Made by a program: the position numbers and the translations under genes
In this document: positions 54,985 through 64,000 of the stretch, one piece after another
Position numbering within the stretch: position 1 is the first letter of the stretch
Layout of the letters: each line of letters starts with the position of its first letter
Source: Ophiobolus disseminans
Lineage: Eukaryota > Ascomycota > Dothideomycetes > Pleosporales > Phaeosphaeriaceae
Length of the DNA stretch: 64,000 nucleotides
Direction of reading: 5' to 3'
NCBI GenBank assembly: GCA_010093685.1
Contig: MU006216.1
Span: 2,474,487 to 2,538,486, forward strand
The notes under the pieces: model-generated
What the model was told of the DNA's origin: nothing
The model's input: only the letters and a program-made list of their open reading frames with translations
The model's database searches: none

Positions 54985-56445
54985 CTACCGCATCAGAGCC
55001 ACAGCTACAGCAACGAGCAACCCAAGGTATACAGCTGAAGGCTGGCTGATTGTAGCTGCTAGCGATCGAGTGGTCGTCCCACAGCACGGTCGATTGTACG
55101 TTACACCATTCGCTCGCGCGGCGACTTCAAATACGCTCCCAGGCACAGGGCCGTAATTGTAGAAGTCAACCAGGAGCCAGTTCGGAGGACGATCCCATTT
55201 TTCTACACCAAACGTTAGCATATCGATACACAGCAGCCAGTGATTACTCGCAAATCAGAAGAGATGGGACAACATACCAGCACACTGGGTCGTCATCAGC
55301 CCCAAACTCCCCGTCCCAGTCACCGCATTCGTTTCATTCAGCAGCGCAGTATTCGGCACCAAAATACTCGCGCCCCCAAACGCAATCTCAGCATTAAGAT
55401 TGTGATTCGCCATATACATCATATTCTTCGCCTGGGCATCACTTATCCCCTCTGGCCGTCCAATCGTGCACGGAAAGTTGAAGTCCGTCGGCGAGAACGG
55501 CGTTTCCCAGATATTGTAAAACTCCCACAGCATGTATGGGACGTTTGTTGTGTCTTGGTTGTAGTCGATGAAAGTGACTACGCGCTTTTGACTCAGGATC
55601 ATTTGCCCCAGGACGGGCCAGTCGTTCAGGGCCATTGCGGTCTTGGGGGGCTGGTAGATGTAGTTTATCAGGCCGGAGGATCTTATGGGAGCGTCGAAGT
55701 CGACAGCTGTGACGAGTGCGTCGCCATTCGAGTCTTTGTCTCGCCAGTTGTAGTTTCCAAATACAATGGTTACTACGTCGAAGGGATGTGTTTCGACCCA
55801 GGCAGTGACGTCGCGGAGGTAGTCTTCTACGGTGCCTTCGTTGAGGAGGTCGCAGGAAGTGTGGCAGTAGTATAATGTGCCGTTGACGTAGTGAGCTTGT
55901 CCTTGCAGCATACGAATGCCATCGTTGAGTTGCTGTGTTACGCTGTACTGCTGGTTACGCGCGGCATTGTTCTGGCGCGTAAAGGGCGAGTTATGCGCGC
56001 ATACTTCGGTAATGTTGGAGTATTTTCGATTGCAGAACTCGACGTAGTTGTTGCATGGTTGAGTGTTGACTGGCCGCGGTGGTGCGGATCGTGTGCTTGT
56101 TGCAGCTACAGTTCTGTTGGCACCACCAATGTTTGTAACGGGATCTTCTGCTGCTGCAGTAGTCGTCGATGATGAGATGGTAGCATTTGATGGTCTTGAG
56201 TTTCCGGGGGGTGATGGTCGTATCGCCGTTGCTATTATGCTTCCTTCAAAGACCGATGGAAGTGTGATGCCAGGGAGGTAGTCGCTGGCACTTCTTGGGG
56301 TACCGCTCAAAGTGACAAAGTCGCTAACGCCTCTCAAAGACCCACTCAATGTGGACACTGAAGGTAACTGTGTAGTTGAAATAGAGCTGCTCTGGGCTGT
56401 AGTGAGACTAGCCAGCCCTAACAATGGTATGATGATGCTGTTCAT
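54985..56445 (-). CDS. secreted PI-PLC-X-like phosphodiesterase, probably surface-anchored
   Basis: Exons 56445-55278 and 55202-54985 with a 75 nt intron give 461 residues. The start at 56445 gives a signal peptide (MNSIIIPLLGLASLTTAQ); an ATG 11 codons upstream is possible. A Ser/Thr-rich linker (about 20-125) precedes the catalytic fold. Both histidines expected of the PLC X-box fold are visible: AHNSPF and YYCHTSC. Later blocks include HPFDVVTIVFGN, VVTFIDYNQDTTNVPYML and WLLVDFYNYGPVPGS. The last 20 residues are hydrophobic (VYLGLLVAVAVAL), fitting a GPI signal. Several Asn-X-Ser/Thr sites occur. Such fungal PLC-like proteins act outside the cell; substrate unknown. Confidence 0.86.
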
Positions 56446-57003
56446 GTTCGCTTCAAGGTATGTCTTGATCGCTTCCAAGGTTTGACAGTAGACCGCGTTA
56501 CTTGGTCTTTGGTATTAATTTGGTCGCGTCACTAGGCACCTTGGTCTCGAAAGTAGTGTGATGTTTGAAGGCGTCGGAGAAGTCCAGAATGCGAGATAAA
56601 CTGCTGAGCGCAATGCGAAAACTCTCCCAGCACGCAGATACTCGACCAGGAGAACGAAAGGATATCGACGACAGGAAGATAATTGTTGGCCTGAACTGCG
56701 GCAGCAATACTTTTCATCATCTAAACAGAATTCCGGGGTTCCCTATTTGGGCCGTGCGAAGTGACGTCAAGCCTCCTGCTTCAACCAACGATCGCCCGCT
56801 GCCGCGCGACGGCCTCAACTAGTGTCCTTAGCGGTACGCAAGTGCAAGATCTGGACGGTCTTGGTGTTTTCCAGCCGGAAGGTTGCGGTACGACGATAAA
56901 ATAATGAGATAGGTTTGACAGCAGCACCTCGTGAGATGCTTGAACTGTAAACGCGTTTTATAATCTTAAAGTCTTACATGCGTACAGCTCGATCTATACA
57001 CGA
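56446..57003. other. intergenic, no supported gene
   Basis: About 560 bp between two minus-strand genes, containing the promoter of the PLC-like gene. Confidence 0.5.
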
Positions 57004-57647
57004 TCAAGATGAGAAAAACTCCTCAAACTTGCTCTTGCCCTCCAGCTGTTGAATCTCACGCTTCAAGACATCAATCCTGTAATTCTTGAACGCCTTCTCG
57101 ATCCTTTCCTTACTTGCTGGATCTTTCGTGATAGTTCTTGACGCACTTGCCGTGCCTGTGAGTAAACCAATCTCTCCTCCCAGGAAAGTTCCGCCAATGG
57201 AGAACAAAATGAATGTAGCTGCATCGCCCCATCGTGAAGGCGATAGTTTAGCTGTGATGTCTGGGATGGGTTCTGCAAGGGTTCAGTCCGAGTCCACATT
57301 TAGTCAAACGATTCGCATTACCTGCTCGGCCGTCTGCAAAACGCACTTCTACCGGCTTCTCCATTGCTCTGAATGCGTTGAAGTAGGCCAGGCGCATCGC
57401 ACGAAGCCGGAAGGCAAAGTACACTCCAAGCCCAAGTCCAGCAAGCGATGCGATTCCCGCGTGTGTCGAAACCTTGCCTCCCGCACTTCTCAATAGGTCA
57501 CGATCGGATTGGTTCAGACTGTAACATGTCAGTATGCACCATATGGCGTTGCTGGAGGCTTCGTTACTCATGCTGTAAATGTTCCTCGGCTAATTGCCTT
57601 AGATCTGAGCTCCTATTCGAACGGAATGCAGCCAACGACTCGGACAT
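57004..57647 (-). CDS. small protein with two membrane segments, unknown function
   Basis: Three exons, 57647-57568, 57518-57322 and 57272-57004, with 48 and 49 nt introns, give 181 residues (MSESLAAFRS...). The donors are GTAACG and GTAATG, both weaker than usual, but branch sites (CTGACA, CTAAAT) and frame continuity support them. Two hydrophobic segments are near residues 48-65 (IASLAGLGLGVYFAFRLR) and 110-135 (AATFILFSIGGTFLGGEIGLL). The C terminus is a charged helix (DVLKREIQQLEGKSKFEEFF). A mitochondrial or ER membrane location is possible; no family recognised. The split frame and helix layout make a real gene likely. Confidence 0.68.
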
Positions 57648-57888
57648 TGTGATAATGTACAAAGGTAGAATGAAATAGTTGAAATTGTATTTGAGTGTGT
57701 CTCTTGATGGCAGGAGATGGATGGCGCTTCAGCGCGCATCTAAATGATTGTACCGATGACATCACCTACACGCAAGGCCGACGGATGTAGCCGGAAGAAT
57801 CCACGCTACCCACTTGACATGTGCCAACTGCACCTGTGATCTCGACAACGTTAACTGCCTGTGACAGCTCACAAACAACTGTTTCTAA

Positions 57889-58863
57889 CTAGTGTTCATG
57901 GTCCGGTTCCAGCGCGAACGGTAGACCACGGAATGAAAACGAGTCAAACTCCCTGGCACATAGCTCCCTCAAACTCTCAACAATACTTTCTTGCCTTGGT
58001 TCCCAATGCCAATGTAAACCTTGGAGAATCTGTATGTCAATATCTAAGGACCGCAATCCTTGCATTTCTGTGAGGTTCTTCCAAACTGCAATCCACATCT
58101 GTGTCCGATAGTGCGTTTTGCGCGACTCGAGGCGCGGCGGCCCACCCTTCCAATCCCACTGGAGTTTGATCTTTGTTATCTGGTGCATGCGGTGTGGCAG
58201 TATGAGTTTGGGTAAATGCGCGATGCATAAGTAATGGAAGTCGAATGTGGGTAGCGAATAGAGCATATCTATAGTCTCGCCGTATCTGTTGCTGCATGAG
58301 TAAGGGTACATGCGAACTTGCAAGGCCGGGATGGATATGAAGTAGTGCACTCACATCCTCCGACAAGTGAGAAGCAATGCTAATCTTCCTCGTTTGTTGG
58401 CCACAATGCCATGATTCGGCACTCCACGCATATGGCCATCTTGCCAAAAGACGTGCATCGTTGTTTGAAAATATTCTTTCCAGACCATGATGCGTAACTC
58501 TGCTGGCAACTGCGAAAGGAGTGGTGACGTCTCCTGGATGTTGTGACTCGGTGCCTTTCTAAACATGAGTGAACCAGACTGAGGCATAGTTGGAGTTAAC
58601 GGTCGCCTCAAACGGGTCCTTAAAACAACTGGCTTCGAGCCGGAAGGTGCGCGCGTGCCATTCTCTTTTTGAGCGCGGCGCTTGTCGCAACGATGACAGA
58701 AATACATATACGACAGTAAGACAGGAAACGTAGGACACATCAAACACCAAAAGACAGTTTGGGGAAGACTTTTTTTAGTCATTTTGTGTGCTTTGGTGAA
58801 AATGTAGGGCGCCACAAGACATAGAATATAAATGATGAGCTTGGGGGCTGTGTTGTTAATCAA
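57889..58863 (-). CDS. DUF7730-type (F-box-like) protein
   Basis: Exons 58863-58355 and 58285-57889 with a 69 nt intron give 301 residues; a start at 58782 would give 274. The splice creates the CRRIYGETIDMLYS motif, which together with SPLLSQLPAELRIMVWKEY is characteristic of the DUF7730/F-box-like proteins that are abundant in Pezizomycotina. The first 60 residues hold a possible hydrophobic region, so the start is uncertain. The C-terminal half is a degenerate helical repeat region (LTEMQGLRSLDIDIQI). Function of the family is unknown. It sits beside a BTB-like pseudogene. Confidence 0.7.
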
Positions 58864-59112
58864 CTAGGCAGCTAGAATTGGCGGGCGACGTCTCCGAGGC
58901 AGCAAGTGAGGCACTGAGGTGCGTCGTCATGCGATGATCTCTGACATGCTCACCAGAATGTGTCGAAGTAGATGATAATGTATAAGATGAGTTTGAGGGC
59001 AGTCCAATTAGGGAAGGCATGTTTTGAGGATCGTGAGAACGTGTGAAGAACATGGGATGCTCGTGGTTGAGGCAGCTTCTTAGCGCGACGCTAACCAGAT
59101 CGCGGAGAGCAC

Positions 59113-59760
59113 CTACTCAAGCTCCTGATAATCACCCACATCCATCGGCCCATCCGCATCCACCAAGCCCAGCCTCACCCTCGCATAACCCTCCAACACC
59201 CCCCTCACAAACGCACTCGGCAACTTCTCCCAGTCCACGCAATGCCAATGCCCCGGACTCGCATTGTGCCACACAACGTCGACCAGGAACTTGCACAGCG
59301 CATCCGCCTCGCCCAGCTGCGTGAATGCGAAACAAATGTCGTCTTCAGCAGGTAACTTTGTCTCCGCGCTCGAGCGTATGTGTTAGAACAGCTCGTCCAG
59401 GTATTCTGTGCGTAGAGCGTCGATGTCGTCCGTTTCGCACAGGGCGTACAAACGGATGAGGTTGTGCGTCCTGGCTGCGCCCTTGTTGGCTGAGGCGCCG
59501 TACCAGCTATCAATGAGGGCAGTAAGGTCCGCATCGTCGTTGGGCTGGTGCTCTGGAAGCTGTTTGAAGTGGAGGTAGTACAGTAGAAGTTCAACCAAAG
59601 TGATGTCTTATTTCTCGAGGGATGAGGGCTCGTCGTGGAGGATGGAGCACGAGGGGAAAATGGAGCGGAACATGTAGATTGGTTTACGGTCGGGGCCGTG
59701 GTGGAGTTCGAGTTACGGGTCTTCAGAGGCTTGACGGGTATGCCATGGTGCGAGTCTAGT
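59113..59760 (-). pseudogene. BTB/POZ-like gene with in-frame stop codons
   Basis: One reading frame on the minus strand stays meaningful across internal stops. Segments are LELHHGPDRKPIYMFR, then DITLVELLLYYLHFKQLPEH and DDIDALRTEYLDELF, then DDICFAFTQLGEADALC and WEKLPSAFVRGVLEGYA, ending at TAG 59115-59113. The internal stops are TAA at 59610-59608, TAA at 59385-59383 and, less certainly, TAA at 59715-59713. The layout and composition resemble the C-terminal half of fungal BTB-domain proteins, but this is a loose match. No intron of GT-AG type removes the stops. TAA could have arisen from CAA (Gln) by C-to-T change. The upstream half is not recognisable. Confidence 0.55.
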
Positions 59761-60629
59761 AGGGCCGGGCTAATTGTTCCGTGTGCTTTTACGCTTGGGA
59801 TGCATTGTAGAGTGCAATATGACGTGCAAAAACAGAATGAGAAAAAGGTGAAAGAAGGATTCGAAAGGCTGAGAATCTTACAAACAAGACCAAGATAAAT
59901 CTCCATGTGGCAAAGTGCTTATCCTCTTCAAGCCATTATCGCCTACTCGCCTCTCAAGTAAGGCAGCGTTACAGAAATGAAAAAAAGACATGGCAATCAG
60001 AATGTATCCAACGAATGAGCAAGGCTCCCGAGGTCCCGATGACATGGATCAAACAATTCGATACAGCCACCATGCATCTTGCCGAGAGACACGGCTGGGG
60101 TGATGTGGAAGAAACGACATGTCGGTTTACTGCGAAGGAGAGAAATGTCTCGTGTGTGCTATAACGTAGGGCCCGTTGCTGGATGTTTGCTTCATTCAAG
60201 AAAATCACCCCCAATTAAAAGAATCTCGACTAACAAACAATAGAAGTGTCTAAAGAAAATGTTCGAGCACCTACACAATATCTCATCTCACATCGCACCT
60301 CACACGCACACACACACACACACACACAACTGCCCACCCCATAATATTCACAGCGCTTCATCTTCCTTATATAAACTAGAAAAGCGCTAACCCCAGCCCA
60401 CCCAATCCTCACCTCTCACGCCCAGAAGACAGCACTGCCAAAACGCCCAAAATAATATCGTCTGTGGACAGACACACACACAATACAAGATTCCGAGATG
60501 TGTAAAGGAATAATGCTCAGATACTTGGAAGTCCTTATGTGACCTACGACGTGTCCAAACCCCCCGCTTTGTTTTGTACACTGGCGTTCTCGGGGTCATG
60601 CATGCTACTCCCCTTGCTCCCACAATCTT
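59761..60629. other. intergenic with CA microsatellite
   Basis: About 0.87 kb between the pseudogene and the 3' end of the Rsp5 gene. No gene supported. Confidence 0.5.
60307..60328. repeat. (CA)11 microsatellite
   Basis: Eleven CA units, with further interrupted CA units on the left. Likely polymorphic. Confidence 0.9.
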
Positions 60630-63424
60630 CTACTCCTGTCCGAATCCAACGGTTTCCTCCACGGCGATTGTGAGCTTCTGGTTGAGTATTTCAAAGGTCT
60701 TGTATCCAGGCAAATCGAGACGATTGAAACTGATTCAAATGTTAGCTGTTATCCCTTCTCGGATGTGAAGATCCAACGTACCATGTATGCGACTTGGGCA
60801 ACTGATTCGGCTCGCCCGCCTTCTCAATCGTAAATCGTCTCGGCCCGTCGCTGCCCTGTAGATCCTTGAAACCATTGACAGGAATACGCGATGTACCTGT
60901 AGCAAACTGCAATAGTCTAGACTTCTGCTCGGCGTCCCAGCTCCGAATGCACTTCCAGAAATTCTGGATGACCTCGTCGTTCTCGGTGTAGCCGCGATAA
61001 TCGGTGTGCTTCTTCCAGTCCTCGACGTCAATGTCGGCGATACCACCAATCAGCAATTCGAGTTCACGCTCGTCGAACACGTTTACTAAGTCGGCAGGGA
61101 TGAGCTCGTGGAAGCCGGTAATGAAGGCCTGGAACTGCTCTTCAACTCGTTTTTGGATACGCCACTCGGTGATAAGTCTACGATGGTCAGCATAATGATT
61201 CATCTTCCCGGTATTCGGCACTTACTCCACATATTCGTGCTTGTTCTCGTTGGTGACCTCCATCTCTTCACCGCCTGGCTTGAGCTCGATGCTAACGGTC
61301 TCACCAAATCGCTCGTCGTCGGTTGCAAAGGTTAGCTCAAGAGCGTCGGTGATGTCGTTGTTCCTGCACGAATTAGCTCTGTATAGCATATGATGATGTC
61401 AAACTTACAGCATCCATTCCAAATTGCGGTGGAAATCAGCATCCACACCCTCCATGTCCTGGAGGGAGACCTTCTTCCGGAGAATCATCTTGTAAAACGC
61501 TCCAATGAAGAAAGCATCCAGGAAGCGGCGGTGGAAGATGGCGAGGCCAACGACACGCCCGATGAACTTGAAGTAGTTCAGATGCTCGGGGTTGATGCCG
61601 GAATGTGGGTTGATCTGAAGGGTGTAGTTGTCGTGTGCGGAGTACTCGAACAGGCAGTAGAAGGGGTTGAACATCTCGTGGGAAAGCAGGAAGAAGAATT
61701 CTCGGGAAAGACCTCCGTAGTCCAGACCGTCTTCTCCGTCGAACTTGATCATAAGTCGCTTCTTCAGATCGGCAGCGCTCTGTCGCATAACCTCGTGGTA
61801 CGAGTCCTCGAAAATATGCGTCCGCCTGACTTTGACGTGGCATTGCCCACTAACAATGCGGAGTGCTGGTTGCGATCTGAAGTAAATCAACTTGCGACGG
61901 AAATCACGCTTGTACTGGGGTACGTTTTGATCCAGCGACGAGGGTAATCGCGGGTCGTCCCATGTGGTGGTCTTCGTGTTGTGGTCGACAAAGTACACGC
62001 GTGCGGTGTTGGTGAGTCGCATTTCCCATCCAGACGGTAACGGTCCAAGCTGGGAGACGGGTTGCTGTTGAATGGTGCTGCCATTGGCGCTCTGGCCACC
62101 GTACATCCTTATGTACTGCTGTCGGCGCGGGTCCACCCAGGTCGTCGTTCGTGTGTTGTGATCGACAAAGTAGGGTCGTCCTTCCGGGGTGTGTCTTTGC
62201 TCCCATCCTGATGGCAGCTCTCCTGTACCGGCGGTGGTCGCACCGGTAGCCATCATGCTCGCCGCATTGGCAGAACCTGCCGGTGGTGATGGTTGTCGGT
62301 CGGTGAGAGTAGGCGAATTCGCTCCTGTACGGTCTTCTGGCAGCATGCGGTTCTGGTGGCGAGTGCGTTCCTGCTGGGTCTGCGCCGCCATGGCATTTTG
62401 CGAGTCCGTCTGGCTGAAGCCTGCACCTGGTCTGATCCACGTAGTCTGCCTGGTGTTGTGATCGACATAGTACGTTCGCCCGAGATGATCCTCGCGTCTT
62501 TCCCATCCGTTCGGTAACCTCCCTTGAGCATCCTCAAACGCGCTGTATGCGCCATTTGTTCGGTTCTGCGGCGGTGCTCCGTTGGGCGCTCCTATCGGCG
62601 GGGCAGCACTCGGTGGAGCAGCGGGGGGCGGTTGGCTGAGCCGCTGAGCGGACGGCTGTGTGGAGACGGGCGGTCGTTGTTGGCCGGGGAAGCTGTCGGG
62701 GTGGAGATTCGGCGTGGACTGGTGGGGGGTGGAGCCGTTCACGGCAGGGCCAACCACGGACGGATGTGGAGATGCGGTGGGACGGGTGGCGTTTGCCGCG
62801 CCCTGGCTGATGGGTGTGGTCAGGTTAGTGGAGAGGTTGAGGATGAGCTTGCCGTGCACGACCATGTTGTCGTTGGACTTTTTGAGGTCGCGTGTGAGCA
62901 TCTCTGTGGGGGGTAAGTATGTACAAGTCAGGTGGAGCAGGCAACGTACCATCCCCACCGGCGTCCAGGTCGATAACGGAACCGATGCGGACGTTGATGA
63001 CGCCGAGGAAGCCCTGATCCTTCTTCTTGAACTTCTTCTGGTCGAAGATCTGAACCGCCAGGACGCTCTCTTCGTTGACTTTCCTGCTCGGTGTTAGCGC
63101 TGTCTGGCATGCAGGATATGGAGTACGACGCACATGTCGAAGCTCTCGTTCCAGTAGGGGTTCAGCGTCTTCTTGATGACGCTCGTCGTGCGCGTCTGCT
63201 CGCCATTGATCGTGGCCACGGCGAAGGGGTCCGGGAAGCCTATATGCATGAGAGCCATGTCACGTTATCCCGAGTGAAGGAGCACATACGGAACACATCG
63301 CGCTTGTAGAGCCCGTCGGCGGCGATAACTGCATGCTGTCAGTCCTCTCCTCAAGCTCAAAGCAGCCACGGCCGGGGTGAGACGCACTGGTGATGCGCAA
63401 GTTGGGCTGGCCAGCGGCGTCCAT
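60630..63424 (-). CDS. RSP5: NEDD4-family HECT ubiquitin ligase
   Basis: Eight exons, 63424-63388, 63328-63290, 63239-63134, 63083-62950, 62903-61409, 61363-61226, 61177-60782 and 60729-60630, give 814 residues, close to yeast Rsp5. Residues 1-130 are a C2 domain (LRITIIAADGLYKRD, NPYWNESFDM). Three WW domains lie at about 235-264, 335-364 and 394-423, each with two Trp/Pro landmarks (GWERR...TTWIRP, GWEQR...TTWVDP, GWEMR...TTWDDP). The HECT domain spans about 450-814, and its catalytic Cys782 (SHTCFNRLDLP) has its codon split by the last intron (TG|T). Rsp5 ubiquitinates membrane proteins via PPxY adaptors. All introns are 45-60 nt. Confidence 0.96.
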
Positions 63425-64000
63425 GATGCGCCGATGTGGTGGTGAAGTCGATGGCGGGGGTGTCGAGAGGTGCGGCTCTCAGAGCTCGCCGTGGTAGAGG
63501 GCCCTTCTCGCTGGTGGTCGGCGCTGTTGACGTCTCCTGGCAGGCTGCGGCGGGCGGGCGTGGACGAGGGCGCAGGGTGGAGGAGGCTGTGCGGAATCGA
63601 CCAACCGTGCGCCGTTACAAAGGCAATGCGGCGTGGAGCTGCTGTCCGAGAAAGAGCCGCCACCCGGGGACGCTCGAGGCTTATGCAATCAGTAGCAATC
63701 GCTGAAGAATGCTCTGCTCAAGCAGCAGAGGCGACGTATCGACTCAATACTAAGTGGAGGTGAGCTGCTGCCGTCCGGGAAGCTGCACTCGCGCTGCTTG
63801 CTTGCTGCCTTGGCGACTGCCCCGCCTGCACCTCGCGAACGATGCGACTCTGGGCGAACTGGCTTCGGATCCTGCTGCTGGGCCGGGAGGGAACAGTGAG
63901 ATACGAGCGTCACGGAAGCAATGGACTGGTAAGACTCTTCACCGACGCATCGTCCCTCGTCTCGAAATAGCGCACGCGTGTCCGCCATGCTGCGAACGTT
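63425..64000. other. upstream region of the Rsp5 gene
   Basis: About 580 bp to the window end, with several overlapping frames and no clear gene. A minus-strand frame from 63988 has no match I recognise and could belong to a gene outside the window. Confidence 0.5.

Noticed and set aside
59043..59324. 93-codon Pro/His-rich plus-strand frame
   Set aside because: It is antisense to the BTB-like relic and its composition follows from that sequence.
63689..63988. 99-codon minus-strand frame upstream of RSP5
   Set aside because: No domain, and it lies in the probable promoter region; it could only be judged with sequence beyond the window.

Overview
The window comes from the nuclear genome of a filamentous ascomycete (Pezizomycotina). 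The gene set suggests Dothideomycetes, probably Pleosporales, but this is inference and no species is claimed. The reasons are a HET-domain gene, a heme-thiolate peroxidase, a Zn2Cys6 regulator, many 45-75 nt introns with GTRNGT donors and CTAAC/CTGAC branch sites, and housekeeping genes of clear fungal type. Genes lie on both strands with no operons. I rebuilt exon structures by hand from splice signals and reading phase. Every spliced model listed keeps its frame.

Layout. 1-11 kb: the 3' part of a HET gene (5' end outside the window), a secreted Ser/Pro/Thr-rich protein, and a GT28-type glycosyltransferase with a C-terminal run of ubiquitin-interacting-like motifs. 11-20 kb: a gene-poor stretch with three copies of a short inverted-repeat element (MITE), a tandem pair of small single-pass membrane proteins sharing an intron position, and a secreted heme-thiolate peroxidase. 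20.5-20.9 kb: a U2 snRNA gene on the minus strand that appears to be interrupted by two spliceosomal introns. This is the most unusual feature here. 22-32 kb: a SWIM-RING protein, an AAAP amino-acid transporter, a PrxQ/Dot5-type peroxiredoxin, a secreted Cys-rich protein and a divergent Amt/Mep ammonium transporter. 32-41 kb: an Efm6-like lysine methyltransferase, an orphan HEXXH protein, methionine aminopeptidase 2, a mitochondrial J-protein, the mitochondrial porin VDAC, two more MITE copies, and chorismate synthase. 42-54 kb: a Zn2Cys6 regulator with a GC-AG intron, a CRAL-TRIO/RhoGAP protein, an Rqc1/TCF25 protein, a mitochondrial PP2C phosphatase and a small membrane protein. 55-64 kb: a PI-PLC-X-like surface protein, a two-segment membrane protein, a DUF7730-type protein, a BTB-like pseudogene with in-frame stops, and the NEDD4-type ubiquitin ligase Rsp5.

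The genes do not form one pathway. Much of the window is core housekeeping: the spliceosome (U2), translation and protein quality control (MetAP2, Efm6, Rqc1, Rsp5), mitochondria (VDAC, J-protein, PP2C) and the shikimate pathway (Aro2). Accessory genes (HET, peroxidase, secreted proteins, orphans, the pseudogene) sit among them. Several neighbours are divergent and share short promoters: MetAP2/J-protein, Rqc1/PP2C and Mep/Efm6.
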